Source of the DNA: Hemerocallis citrina
Lineage: Eukaryota; Streptophyta; Magnoliopsida; Asparagales; Asphodelaceae
DNA length: 64,000 bases
Direction of reading: 5' to 3'
Assembly (NCBI GenBank): GCA_017893485.1
Contig: CM030362.1
Location: forward strand, 264,845,073-264,909,072
A program made the position numbers and the translations under genes. Shown in pieces: positions 45,636 through 57,420 of this stretch. How positions within the stretch are numbered: position 1 is the first letter of the stretch; each line of letters opens with the position of its first letter. The notes under the pieces were generated by a model. It made no database searches, was not told the DNA's origin, and was given only the letters and a program-made list of their open reading frames with translations.

Positions 45636-46455
45636 ACCTCTTTGCTGCTAGTTTTTTGTTGGAGGTCTGGGGCAAGAACTTTCTCCTTTTCCCTTTCTGT
45701 TCATGCTCCACCATGTTTGCCTTTTCTATGGACTGATTTCCATAGGACCTGTCAGCCTTGCAATTCTCCTCTTCGATACGCAACCTGACAATGAGGTCTT
45801 CAAGTGACATCTCTTTTCGCTTGTGCTTGAGGTAGTTCTTGAAGTCTTTCCATCCAGGTGCAAGCTTCTCGATGAACGCTACAACCTGGAATGGTTCGCA
45901 CAGCGTTATGTTCTCTGCAGCGATTCCATGCATTATCACCTGCAGATCCTGGATTTGACTCACAACTATTTTGGAGTCAACCATCTTGTAATCCAGAAAT
46001 TTGCCGACTACAAACTTCTTGGACCCGGCATCTTCTGTTTTGTACTTCTTCTCCAAGGACCCCCACAGGAATTTGGACGTCTTGAAGACACAGTAGACGT
46101 TGGACAGAGGGTCTACTAAGCCATTCAGGATGTAGTTCCTGCAGAGGTAGTCACCTTGAGTCCATGCATCAACCGCAGCAACAGAGTGTGCATCCATTTG
46201 TGCCAGCATAAGGGCTGATTCAGTGAGAAACCTTTCCAGTTTCAAGGTGGTCAGCTAGAACTGCATCTTCCCTTACCACTTCTTGAATCCAGTTCTGTTG
46301 AACTTCTCTGGTTTTTCTCCCACAGTAATATATGTGGGCAGAACGACCGAATGTGCCGCAACCGATTGTGCAGTCACATTTTGGGTCACTGGTGTTTCGG
46401 CACTGATAAGCCCACTGACACCTTTGATCTGTGTGTTTTCCATGTTCTGAAACAA
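45590..46455 (-). pseudogene. Tork-like gag
   Basis: Start near 46455 or the next ATG (MENTQIKG, 46443). Stops at about 46273 and 46255 split a short N-terminal piece from 46245-45556. Blocks: AVDAWTQGDYLCRNYILNGL, KTSKFLWGSLEKKYKTED, FVVGKFLDYKMVDSK, WKDFKNYLKHKRKEMSLEDL and one CCHC knuckle CHKCGKLGHRISEC. A frameshift near 45600 leads into the protease frame. TTTTAATTGTTTCAG just before the ATG resembles a splice acceptor. Confidence 0.8.
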
Positions 46456-46522
46456 TTAAAATATAACTGTTAGTTGTTTTTCCGAAATGATAACAAACTT
46501 GTAAAGAATTTTCACAAAGAAC

Positions 46523-47164
46523 TGTTAGAATTGAGGACTTTTAGGAGAAGTGGAGCAACTGATAGAAGGCTCCATTACTCTGTAACAGCAAAGTAATGGT
46601 CCACTACTCTGTAACAGCAGAGTGGTGGTTTAAAACCATAACTGATGAGCCATTACTCTCTGTAACAGCAGAGTGGTGGTTCAAAGTCATAACTGATGAG
46701 CCATTACTCTGCTGTTACAGAGTAATGGTACCAGTTACTAAAGTTGAAAGGCCCCATCAGTATACTGGGGGAAAATGGCCCAGCCAAGCCAAGCCAAGTC
46801 GGGCAGGGCTGGGCCAGGCGTGTATGTGTTTGTTATTTTGGCTAAGTCCTCTCTCCACTACACATTAGTGGTAACCCCCGGGCCACACCCTTTAGTCTAT
46901 TTTTTTTAGTATATATACTAGAAAAAACTTTTCCCATTTCGGATATGGGACTATCCATTTTCTCCCAATATCCAAGTTAGTACATTTCGAGTACCCAACT
47001 TTGGACCAACATTTCTCATTCATACAGAATTCGTTTTTGGCACATGAGTACATCACAGAATAGTACTCGACAAGAGGAACATGATCCAATCAATTTCCGG
47101 CGCCGCCGGTGGCCGGAGCCCACCGAAATTCAGCCCGGAAAATCTGCAAAAACGTTTTCCAACA
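46523..47164 (-). repeat. 5' LTR of Tork-like element
   Basis: High edge TTTTCCAACA at 47164; low edge tentatively TGTTAGA at 46523. The half 46822-47164 matches 30617-30958 closely. The inner half is unlike the other LTR and holds four hairpin units (46572-46728). No canonical tRNA-Met primer site is visible inside, which weakens the inner boundary. Confidence 0.5.
46572..46728. repeat. Four hairpin units in Tork-like 5' LTR
   Basis: Inverted repeats at 46572-46599, 46601-46628, 46650-46679 and 46701-46728. The last has a perfect 11-bp stem (CCATTACTCTG / CAGAGTAATGG) with a 6-base loop. Units two and three are separated by direct repeats of CATAACTGATGAG. The homologous LTR lacks them. Confidence 0.7.
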
Positions 47165-47467
47165 GTTTGTTCCATTGTTCTTTAGTCTCATCTAAATAAA
47201 CACAAGTTTAATTTACAAAATTTAAAAGAGTTCAACAAAAGAGTTCAAGTCTTAAACAAAAAAACTAACACTCCCGCCCACAGTGTATGTCTAGCCATGT
47301 CGTCGTCGATTGAATTACGTTCGCCTTCTCCCTCTTGATAGACCTGGATCCTATAGGAAATAAGGCCAAAAAAATTCTGAAATTAGTCAACATATGGAGG
47401 GTGAAAGAAAACAAACCAAAAGCTAAGATACAAAACAATATAGAACTGCATCCTAACCTACCAAATA
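47165..47467. other. Unassigned DNA
   Basis: Right flank of the Tork-like element. AT-rich; no gene, repeat or RNA recognised. The 62-aa ORF at 47335-47523 runs into the Helitron and is not accepted. Confidence 0.4.
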
Positions 47468-47713
47468 TCTCTACTACTATAATGGGAGAAGGCCTTAGTG
47501 TATTTTGTCCTCAAACCAAATAATTACCAAACTGAACCACTTTCGAAATTATTCACCAAACTAGTCCACTTTCGAAAATATTTACCGAACTGGTCCATAA
47601 CAATTTTTTCTTTTTACCTTTTCATTATCCCTTCAATTTTTTTCACGTGCACAGCACGTGAATAGAATATAAAAAAAAATTGTTCGAACGTGCATTGCAC
47701 GTGTATTTACTAG
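47468..47713 (+). mobile_element. Small non-autonomous Helitron, 246 bp
   Basis: 5' end TCTCTACTACTATAATGG preceded by A; 3' end CTAG followed by T (47710-47714), the Helitron A|T target rule. Two hairpins precede the end: CACGTGC-ACA-GCACGTG at about 47644-47660 and CGTGCATTGCACG at 47689-47701, the latter 8 bases from CTAG. No coding capacity, so mobilised in trans if at all. Confidence 0.8.
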
Positions 47714-48301
47714 TTTCAGTTAATGCTCAAGGTCCTGACTCAATGAGTTAATGTTCCTAAAAATGACATACCATTACTATTTACTTTCACAAAATGAAGC
47801 CACCTATAGTAAGTTAGTCGATAAGGGATTAATATGACACCAAACTCAAACCCACCAATCATACAAATGAAAGCATCATTTCTTACTGCAAATTTTTGTA
47901 GACTGTCTGTCAAACAGTTCATAAAAACAGATTTTTGTAGACTGTCTATTACATAGTTAATATTTGTGCATTAGGCTGATCTGCACTCAATTTTGAGCTT
48001 ATTGCTCATTTGAGAGATGGATATGGATATATATTGCTGAATTATATGAAACATCCAAATAATATTCTAACAACCCAATACATGGGATATGAAATATATA
48101 GTGACTGTAAGGTTTTTTTGGTTCCTAAATTATGTAACCTCATTTACTTTGGAAGAGTCGCATGAGAGATCTGTAATTGGCTAAAGTATGTTTAGTTTTC
48201 AAATTTTAGGGTTGTATTTATCAAATTAATATCCTTTCCTGAACATATGCATTTGTTTTTGCCTCGCGAAATACTGATACCATAACTTGTCTCACCAGAT
48301 C
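47714..48301. other. Unassigned AT-rich DNA, possible intron
   Basis: No element or gene recognised. It ends with a pyrimidine-poor but usable acceptor-like CTCACCAG before the exon-like ORF at 48302. Confidence 0.3.
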
Positions 48302-48442
48302 AGTATATGCTACAGCAAAGAAGCAGATGAATGGTTTGACAGATTGTATAGCAAACTCACCCAGCTCATCTCCCGAATAATTCCCGAATCTGATCTTCTT
48401 CCACCTCCTCCCACTTTAGACTTGGATTTTGAGCATAACTGA
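48302..48442 (+). CDS. Possible terminal exon of an unrecognised host gene
   Basis: After CTTGTCTCACCAG the frame stays open for 46 codons to TGA at about 48440, with balanced amino-acid use (SKEADEWFDRLYSKLTQLI, then a proline run and DLDFEHN). Composition is unlike the surrounding AT-rich DNA, and a T-rich 3'-UTR-like stretch follows. I do not recognise the protein. It may be a fragment captured or left behind rather than part of a live gene. Confidence 0.3.
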   Translation, partial: SICYSKEADEWFDRLYSKLTQLISRIIPESDLLPPPPTLDLDFEHN

Positions 48443-48799
48443 GGTAGATTTGGAGCTGAGCAGAGGTTCTAATTATTATTACTATATCATGCATGTTTTG
48501 GGTTCTTGGTAATAAAAATACTTGCGAGTTACCTTTATTTTTACCTACAGGTTGATAAATTGTCGCGATGATCTACAAATTACTGTCTTCTATTTTGCGT
48601 GTGTATTTTGTTGCTTTGTCGAAGTATACTTGTAGTAGCTATTTGGTATGACCTTGTTCATTGTATATATGTGAGATATATATATATATATGAAGACTTT
48701 GTTTTGTTTCATTGTATGTCGTCTTTTTTCACAGTTAAGGTTGTGATTTTGTGTGGATTGATGTAATATATACGGACTGATGAGAACAAGGGTCAACAA
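48443..48799. other. Unassigned DNA with (TA)n
   Basis: 3'-UTR-like T-rich sequence with a short (TA)n run near 48678-48691. No gene seen. Confidence 0.4.
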
Positions 48800-49260
48800 T
48801 CTACAGGAAATGTTCCAAAAACCAATTAATTGGCCTCCTACAAATGGTGACTAGAAAGACACATTGATTCACAATTGATTTGATAGTATTGTGGCTGAAC
48901 TGATCCTCAAGAAACGTGTAGGTCGCTTTGATCCTACAACCAAGGACATGCTCATATGAATACCTGATAGGTTTGGTAGATTCACAACTAAGTTAGTGTA
49001 CGTCTGCCTAATATACAGAGAATATGATAATGATCAGGGTATATTCTATATGAGGTTGCAGGCACAAAAAATGTCATGCCTCGCGTCCACTTCATTTGAA
49101 GGTGTCCTGATAATACTCTCATGATCAATGCAGTTAGAAAAAGAAATCTGCATAATATATCTCCCTTGTGCCATGAACATAATGATACCTCATACCACCT
49201 TTTCTTACTTTGTAAATCTAATTTTGCAATCAAAAGAACTCCAAAATGAGTATCTACAAT
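48800..49260 (+). pseudogene. Possible LINE zinc-binding domain scrap
   Basis: Pieces in several frames recall the C-terminal zf-RVT domain of plant LINEs: RVGRFDPTTKDMLI, PDRFGRFTTKLVY, then LCHEHNDTSYHLFLLC. Stops and shifts throughout. Weak, and independent of the LINE at 50321-58335. Confidence 0.35.
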
Positions 49261-49442
49261 ACAAAAACTGTGATCATATGCTTACATAACAAATACAAGT
49301 TGAATTCTTTTTTTTCAAACAAACAACAAAAAAATTCAGATTCTTTTCAGAATAGAATCACAGAACTAATTGCAAAATAATACGACATCATGTGAAAGAT
49401 TTAAACTAATATGAATTGTGCCGTTTTTTAAATAAGCACTTT

Positions 49443-50307
49443 GCACTACAAAAGAATAGGGGAAATCCGGCGAAACGAACCCGACGTTTTGGTAGTTTCG
49501 CCGGGGTATCTCCGGCATTTATCAAGCGCCAGCGGACGCTTAGGCTACCACGGCGTTTCAAAACGCCGGTCCTCGTATAAATAATCAAAAATTCCCAACC
49601 CTAAATCACAATTCCCCAATTCAATCTCTCTTTCCCTCTCTCCTGCCCACTCCCGGCTGCCGAATCCCATCACCGTTCGCACCCCCATCGCCTTCCCTAT
49701 CGTCGCCTTCCACATCGTCGTCCCTCACTCTATTTCCAAACCCCCAGCCCCAAATCCATTTCCCTCCTCCCTCTCTCTATCTCGCGCGCCCCCGCCCATT
49801 GCCGCTTGTCGCTCCCCTATCTCTCTCCTTTGCCGCTCGCAAAAAGGTATCATTTTTAACCCTAATTTCAATTTCTATTTCGGGCAGCAATAATGGGAAT
49901 TGATTGTTGAATCCAGTCTCTAATTTCCCTCAAATTGCCCTAGTTCGATTTCAATTTCAGTAGCAATAATTTTCTTCATTCTGATTTTTTAAAACTTTCA
50001 GTAGCAATAATTTCATTAGCAATACTCTGCCTTTTCTTTAATTTAACTTGTAAACCCTGCCTCACCTGATTAGAACTTGAATTAGCCTATGCTTAATTTG
50101 AATATTATTAGACTTGTGATATTTGCCTTTAGTGCCTTTGATGATCTCTGTATGTGGTCGCCGTCTTCTACAACTTATACTTATTGATTCTTTTGTTATA
50201 TTTCTCCTTCGTGGTACTCCAAAGAAACAACATGCACAATTCTCGAATTTCCGACAGTCTATGCGATTTTGCATTAAGGAGGCTGCTGATTTAATTAGAA
50301 GTACGTG
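49443..50307 (+). mobile_element. CACTA-like left end with leader and exon-like ORF
   Basis: CACTACAAAAGAATAGGGG at 49443 looks like a CACTA terminal repeat, followed by subterminal motifs (TCCGGCATTTATCAAGCGCC, ACGGCGTTTCAAAACGCCGG). At 49560-49850 comes a TATAAATA, a C/T-rich leader-like stretch and AAAAAGGTATCATT, a possible donor site. An ORF at 50123-50308 (ends IKEAADLIRST) finishes at GTACGTG, another possible donor. No transposase domain and no right end found. Confidence 0.45.
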
Positions 50308-50333
50308 ACTGTCATTTTTGTTTTTTTTTTTTT

Positions 50334-51386
50334 GATGAATTGGATAGGATCTTACGACCCCAGCCATCACACAAAAATATTATTAATGAAAATAAAAGTT
50401 AAATTTTACAAGCAGTAAAAAGGAGCAACACATCCACAACTAGCATAATGAGATCGGAACAAAAAAACGACAACAAATAGCTGGATTACAAACTAGCTAG
50501 GGATCGGATACACCACGCAGCCAGGAAAACTGGACCACGGAGCTACGCACGACACGAACGCACCCCAATGAAATGAGGAACAATGCAGGTTGAGAGAACA
50601 TCGCCGCAAAACAAGTTGAGAAACCTCACGCGAGCCGCCTGCCTGGAAGCAAACGAGCACCCCCAAAGACTCGAAGAACTGTCCACCACAGCTAAAGGAG
50701 CTCTGTTTGTGAGACTCCTTGTGAAAGAGGCAACCAGCAAAAAATGAATAGAACAACCAGACCTAAACAGAGGATGGAATGATCCACCAACTGCAAGAGT
50801 GCTCTAAATAGAGATCAGAGCAAACTGAGAACCACAACCGCAGCAAAGTAAACAAATATCAACAATATATCAGCAAAGCAACAAAAGCGCTCAAATTAAA
50901 GACCAAAGCAAACTGAGGACCGCAATCGCAGCAAAGCAACAACATATCCACAAACACTCCAGATAAGCATGAACATAAAAGCAAGAGGCCAATCAGTAAT
51001 CGCATCACCATCAAAACACGGCACAGATGGGATAAAGGAGAAAAGAGAAACATAGTCCCCCAGAAATACAGAATGTTATAGTAACAAACTAGAGAAGAAC
51101 ATCATAGGTGTAGTACTGTGGTGAAGAGCTCCAAAACATAGCAAAGAAGGCAAAGAAGCTAATGCCTCAATCCGCAGGCAAGAAGCCAGGTAGCGGCCAA
51201 AAAGCGCTATCAAAATCGTTCAACCAAAAGCAAGCAAAAAGCCATAGCATCCCAAAGAAAGAGTATCAGACCCACATATCCACAAAACAGAACAGCCAAG
51301 TAAATCCCCTAGGGGATCTTCGGTCCTGCAATCAAGAGGGGGATAAAAGAGGAAAAAGATGAGCACATAAACAATATAGCATATTA
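50334..51386 (-). other. LINE 3' UTR
   Basis: Follows the ORF2 stop on the minus strand and ends in poly(A). Repeats with TTTGGTCTTTAATTTGAG-like and GCTGCGATTGCGG blocks are present; no believable ORF (87- and 65-aa frames at 50493-50756 overlap each other). Confidence 0.6.
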
Positions 51387-54300
51387 TCATAAAGCATGAA
51401 GGGAGCGGAGACAGTGAAAAGCATCACATAATCTTTGTTTAGCTAAAGAACCGGAATCTTCGGGTTGCGACCCCAAAATCCATAAGTTGAACAAAAATAA
51501 AAAATCATCAATCAAGGCGCAAGTAGGCGAATTGCGATGCTGGAACACTCTGGTGTTCCTCTCCTTCCAAATAATCCAAATGATGATATGGACCGACAAA
51601 ATCCAAGCACTTCGGAGCGAGACGCTCGAAGGTTTAGTGGACCAGATAGAGTCTAACGTTGAGGGAATAGGGCCAGTATTCCATGCAGGAGAGCAGATCT
51701 TCCATAAAGGGATGATAACGGGACATTGGATAAAAAGATGATTAACATCTTCTGAGTGTGCCTCTCAAAACGAGCAGAGCTGTCCCCAGGCTAAATTTCT
51801 TTTGTTAAGAACTGCCACTGTGAGTAACTTGTTATTAAAAGCAAGCCAAGAGGTGATTTTCACTTTAAGAGGGGCACAAGAGTCCCAGAAAAAAGTAGCG
51901 ATCGGGGATTTAACTCCCCTAGAGTTTAGGAAGCAATAAAAAGATTTAACTGAGAAGGTTCCCAAAGAAGACCATCGCCAAGCAATGCCCTCAGAAGACC
52001 TCCACGAGTAGCTGTTGAGGGAAGAAATGAGATTATCAAATTCCTCTGTTAAGGGTGGAGGAAGATTAACTGTGAACGGAATAAACCAATGGAGATCATT
52101 GCCGACCGAGGTAAAAGAGTCAGCCACAGAAGCTGTCGGGGAGGCAGCTAACTGAAATAGCGAAGGGAACGCAGTGGCTAGCATGGAATTGCTGAACCAT
52201 AGGTCGGTCCAAAATTTAGCTCTAGAGCCGTCATGGCAAGTATGATAGATGCCGCAATGAAAAGCGGGAGATGCCTTCCAAACACCTTTCCAAAAAGGAG
52301 AAGCTTGGTAATAAGCGACCTCGGGAAATTCCCACTAATTAGAAGAGGTGGATCGATGACACTTGATGCTCTTAATCCAAGGTAAATGATCAAAATTATG
52401 GAATTTCCACAACCATTTCCCTAACAGGGCTATGTTATGAAGACGAAGATCCAAAACACCTAGACCCCCTTCCTCTTTGGAGGTACAGATTAGTTTCCAC
52501 TGGCACAGGTGGGATCCAGGTTTAAAGGAGGAAGAACCCGTCCAAAAAAAATTGTTCCTGATTTGGTCAATCCTTTTGATCACCCAGGAAGGCAAATAGT
52601 AGAAAGACATAAGATAAAGAGGCATAGCCGAAACCACAGAGTTGATAAGGATCAGTCTGCCACCTCTAGACAGTTGTTTACCCAACCAGACGTTGAGCCT
52701 GGCTTCCACTTTATCAATGAGGGGGAACCAGTCAGGTTTATGTAGTTTTCCCCAGCGAAGGGGAATGCCTAAATAAGTTATCGGAAAGGAAGCGATGGGG
52801 CAATTAAAAAATTGGGAGACCTCCACCTGGCGATTGGGGGCTCCGCCCAGCCAGAGTACGGAGGATTTTTGAAAATTAATAGATAAACCCGATGCCATTT
52901 CAAAGCAGTAAAAGAGCAGTTTAAGATTACGAAGAGAGTGGACGTTGGGTTTGATGAAAATGATTGTGTTGTCTGCATATTGAAGGTTCAGCACTCCCTC
53001 AAAGAGGGGAGAACTACCTAGACCCTCGATCATATGCACATTCCAAGCCTTCCGAAGAAGCTTGCTAAAGACGTCAGCAACAAGAGAAAAAAGAAGCAAA
53101 GAAAGGGGATCCCCCTGACGGAGGCCACATCTGATTTTAAACTTGTGACCCTCCAAACCGTTGATGATAATGGATGAAGTACCAGAAAAAAGGCTAGATT
53201 TAATCCAAGCGATCCATTTGGGACCGAAGCCCCTATTAATGAGAATATCCAGAAGGAAATCCCAGTTCACATTATCGTAGGCCTTTTGAAAATCAAGCTT
53301 GAGAATGATGCCTTCCGAGTGAGTCCTATGACAATGAGAAATGATTTCCTGGGCTGAAGCAACACTATCAAGAATGAAACTGTCTTTTATAAAACCCGAC
53401 TGAGCTGAGTCAATCATTGGTGAGATGATCGAGCTCAATCTAGAAGAAAGGACTTTCATGATGATTTTAAAAGAAGTGTTGATTAGACTGATCGGTCTAA
53501 AATCAGTAACCAAGTGAGCCCCCGCTAACTTGGGGATGAGAACGATATGTGCATAATTGATACGGTCAAAGGAGAAGTGACCCTGATGAAGGTCTTGAAA
53601 CATTTTGAGAAGGTCTGCTTTAAGCAGATCATAAAATTTTTGAAAGAAGAAGGCTGGAAAACCGTCGGGTCCAGGAGCAGAGTCGCTTTTTAACGCGAAG
53701 ACTGCCGATTTAATTTCATCTAAAGAGAATGGAGCCTCAAGCAATGAAAGATCATAGGGTTGGAAACCATAGAGATGGGACCAATCGAGCTGAACCACCC
53801 GATGTTTCTGCATTCCGATAAGGTTTTTATAGAAAGAAAGGAATTCCTGATGAATAGCCTCATCGGACGTAAGTTCCATCCCCTGAACAGAGATCGAGGA
53901 TATACGATTGGATCGTTGCCTATGGGAGGCAAAGTTATGAAAGAAAGCGGTATTAGCGTCACCCTCCTTCATCCAATTGACTCGAGCTCTTTGAGCCCAT
54001 TTAATGTGGTCTAGATGGAGAATGTCCGCATAATCTTGCTTGCAAGATCGTCGTTCCGACTGGAACGATTCAGACAAGGGACCTAATTCCTCCATCTTAT
54101 CAATGGACTCAATGGAATGCAAAAGAAAATTTTTGAGGAAGTTGGTGTTGAACTGTCTCTCGGCACGCCAGATCTTGCACCCGTATTTTATGGCGTGGAG
54201 TTTGAGGAGAATGTTGCCCAGACCGGATGAACTGGTGATAGAGGCGAGACATTCCGACACCAAGTTAACGAAGAGCTGGTCTTGTAACCAAAATTTTTCA

Positions 54301-55031
54301 AAGCAGAATTTGTGGTGATACCTGACTTGGAAATTGGAATGCAGCGCAATCGGGACGTGATCAGAAGAAGGATTAGGGAGAGCCTGGACAAAAGACTGAT
54401 GGAAACGCGCTACCCAACTCTGAGAAACCAGGAAACGATCGAGTTTGGCAAGCGTTGGAGGATCTCGTTGGTTGGACCAGGTAAAGGACCTACCGGAAAT
54501 AGGAAAATCCGATAGTTGCAGTATCCGAATACAATCATTGAAGAGACAAGATTGTGTGTTAGAGGAGACTGGGTTCGATCTTTTGGAGACAAAACGAGTG
54601 ACATTAAAGTCTCCACAAAAAAAGCAGAGGGTGCTGGAGAGTTGCTGCAACGATCGAAATTCGTTCCAGAATAAAGGACGTCTTTCAGAGGAAGAAGGAC
54701 CATACACTGAAACCACAGTCAGTGGGCAATTAATAAACGTCCAATAGAGATGGACAATGAGGAAGAAGTTAAGACGTTGGACAGCTATAAGCGAGAAGAG
54801 GGCTTCCTTGAAACCGAAAAGAATCCCTCCCCTTGAGCCAACCACGTCCAAAGAAATCCATTTGGAGATAGTGGAACCTCCTAAGGAACGAAGGGTCGCA
54901 AGGGAGGGAGATTCTAATTTGGTTTCCTGAATGGAAATCAAGTCGCAATGGGAAGAGGAAATTAAGTCAAAAATCGCCATTTGCTTAGAAGGGCAATTCA
55001 AACCTCGGATATTCCAGGAGACACTAATCAT
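51387..55031 (-). pseudogene. LINE ORF2: endonuclease and reverse transcriptase
   Basis: Best start is ATG 55031, inside the ORF1 stop context (ATGATTAG); the frame is open from 55109. One frame to 51387 with two stops, TAG at 52335-52337 and TGA at about 51765. AP endonuclease: SWNIRGLNC, QETKLES, GDFNV, SDHVPIAL. RT: FRPISLINTSFKI, KLDFQKAYDNVNW, GLRQGDPLS, but the catalytic box reads YADN, not YADD. C-terminal zinc-binding region: FSVKSFYCFL, WDSCAPLKVKITSWLAF, CSF...HLFIQC. No RNase H domain. The Asp-to-Asn change and stops make it inactive. Confidence 0.9.
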
Positions 55032-57420
55032 AAACACAACGGTGCTCCGAGACTCTAGTACGTTCTTTCTTCCTAAGGGTGAGAAAACAGGGCGAATCAG
55101 AGGGGTCAATCATAAATCCCATGTTTTGGGCAGAATCAGCAATATCCAGATTGGATAGTGAATCAAAAATGGGAGAGAAAATTGATCCTAACTGATTATA
55201 ATCTATTAACGGTAATCGTGGTGACGCCGGATTCAGCCGGTCACACTGGGGATCATCTGGTTGAGCAGAGGAACAGAAATGAGAGGAGGGTTGTATATTT
55301 TTAGCTTTAAGCCACGCGTTTGATCGGATATATCGTAGTGGCGATCTAGAGGATTGTGCATTAAGCAAGGGTGGAAGATCCTTCTCCCGACAGTGAGAAG
55401 AGAGAATGGGCGAAGCACCCGAGAGAGAAAGAATAGGGAAAATAGATCGGCCTTAATCGATCCCGATGAAGCAGAGGATATGCGATTATAGGGCTTCAAA
55501 AGATGGGGAAGAGAGGGATCCATTATATATCGGATCTTATCTGTGAGAAATGGAGAAATCCATCCACGGAAAGTAAAACCGAATGGAGTCGCCTTAACAT
55601 TGGACAAATTACGATGAAATGCAGTACCAGCTAAACGCAAGAAGCCCAAATGAACAAGTTTAAAGAAACAAAATGCCACTAAATAAGAATCAAGGGAAGA
55701 AAACTGAATCACAATAAAATTGTGTACCTGTTTGATCTGACCAAGAGCCATTTCCGCCTCCTCTTCCAATAAAAGGGGATCTTGCTCGATCCATCCCGAC
55801 TCTTTGAGAGAGGACGACGTCTTGAGACTGGAAGGAGAGAAAGCTAGATCCAATTTCTTCGGAGTGGAAAAATGCGCCAGTTGCTGGAATTGCTCCCAGT
55901 CCGATGCGAAGTTCGGGTTAACTTCCCAGGCAGGCCAGTTAGAAGTAGACTTCTTATCCTTAACAGAGGGGGAAGGAGATTCAAGCGAAACGGCAGGATT
56001 GATCAAAGAAGTCTGCGAGCTTTTTGGTGGAGGAAGAGGAGCAGATTTGTTAACACTAGAAGCCCATTTCGCAGCAAGCCTCTCAGGGTTAATCCAAACC
56101 AGGTTTGGGGCTTTCGAAGGGGAGATCTTCGGAATTGACGGAGATGCAGTGGGCCTGCTGAGAGTCTTGCTGCGAGTTGCCCCCAAACCTCCCACCTTCG
56201 CCTTCGAGTCCTTAGATTTGGTAGAGGAAGATCCTCCGGGGTGAAAATGAGTGGAAATGTCAGATCCAAAGGACTGCGAGGGAGGGAGCTTACTAACTGA
56301 GTTAGAGTCATGGTAATGCACCGAAACGGTGAAAGAAGAGAAACCATCCGTAAGGCAGAAAGCCTCAATACGAGCTGGAGGAGAGGGGCATCGAAAAAGA
56401 GCTTCAATCTGCAAACTACCAGATGCCAGTCTTGCCTTTGAAATGATGTTAACAATATCACCAACACATCTATCCATAGCTCCGACTGGGCGAAGAGAGT
56501 CACAAAATGGAGGAAGACCTACTAGGGAAACTTTGGTGTCAGAGCTACCAAGACATAGAGAAGGAGAAGGAATTCGAACCCACTGTCGAACAGAGAGAGA
56601 TGCTGCCAATGTTGAGGGATTGATTCGCAATAAGCTCCTCCAAGATCTTAGGAGAGGGACAATGAATGACCATGTCACCGTTAGAGCAGTTGTAAAGTAC
56701 CCAATCCCAATCGCTGATGTTACAGTAGTTACTAAGAAAGGAATTGAGAGTGAAGAAGGGCACTGAACCTCCAGAGAAAGAGACGGCTCCATAGGTACCA
56801 AAATATAGCAAACGGTTCGTTAACTCAGCTTTAGGGAGAAAAACCTGAGTGATAGCCTGTTTAGAGGGACGATCTGGCTGAGTCGACTGCAGCGGGGGGG
56901 AAGGGGGGTTGAGAGTAATACGGCTCTCAGAGGGGGGAGTGGGAAGCAGCGGCTTGTTGGAAGAAGAAGCAATCTATTTCAGAGGCTTAGGAGGTTTGGA
57001 ATTCGGCAGTTGTTTGCGGAGAGACTGAAGATCCACAACATTAAGGATTTGATCAGAGATAGACGTACCCATGGGAATCACCAAAATCTTTTGAAGCGCA
57101 TAACATTGGTGCTTGGCGTGGCCAGATTTGTTGCAGAAAAAGCATTTCATCTTGTTAGGACAAAAGGCCTTGATATGGCCACTCTGATAACAATAGAAGA
57201 AGATAGGAGGGTGTTTACTGGATAGAGAAGATAATTTGGGGGAAAGAGGAGAAGAAGAGGGGCGGGAAGAGGGAGGTAAAGAGCCATAGTGAAGCTTCCC
57301 GCATATAGGCCTAAACTGGGCCTGGGTACCAGGCCCATAGACATTAGAGCGGGGAATAACTAAATTTTTTAAATTTTTTTTTACTTTTCTTTTAACTACT
57401 TCCACCCACGAAGAGTCCAT
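55024..57420 (-). pseudogene. LINE ORF1 (nucleic-acid-binding Gag-like)
   Basis: ATG at 57420 (MDSSWVEVVKRKVKK). A first zinc knuckle has lost its leading Cys (FFYCYQSGHIKAFC) and a second is intact (CFFCNKSGHAKHQC), at about 57200-57090. TAG near 56974, then a DUF4283-like region (LLYFGTYGAVSF, FLSNYCNISDWDW, 56811-56600). Two compensating frameshifts put 56600-55300 in another frame; the original frame resumes at 55368 and stops at 55024-55026. The stop overlaps the ORF2 start. Confidence 0.75.

Larger units (their letters stand above)
30207..47164 (-). mobile_element. Tork-like Ty1-copia element, minus strand, split by Tekay
   Basis: Gag, protease, integrase, RT and RNase H in copia order on the minus strand, flanked by sequences sharing a well-conserved 340-bp block (30617-30958 and 46822-47164). 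Protein features (YNVYCVFKTSK and KYKTEDAGSKKFVVGKFLDYK in gag, LRSDRGGEY-type integrase) fit the Tork lineage. The Tekay element sits in integrase between positions 33928 and 44787. Candidate target duplication CTTTG (30202-30206) and GTTTG (47165-47169) has one mismatch. Confidence 0.75.

Noticed and set aside
56881..56890. Extra isolated GTCGACTG sites (also 22498, 25756)
   Set aside because: Single, unpaired and in GC-rich sequence; no partner at 20-22 bp, so treated as chance.
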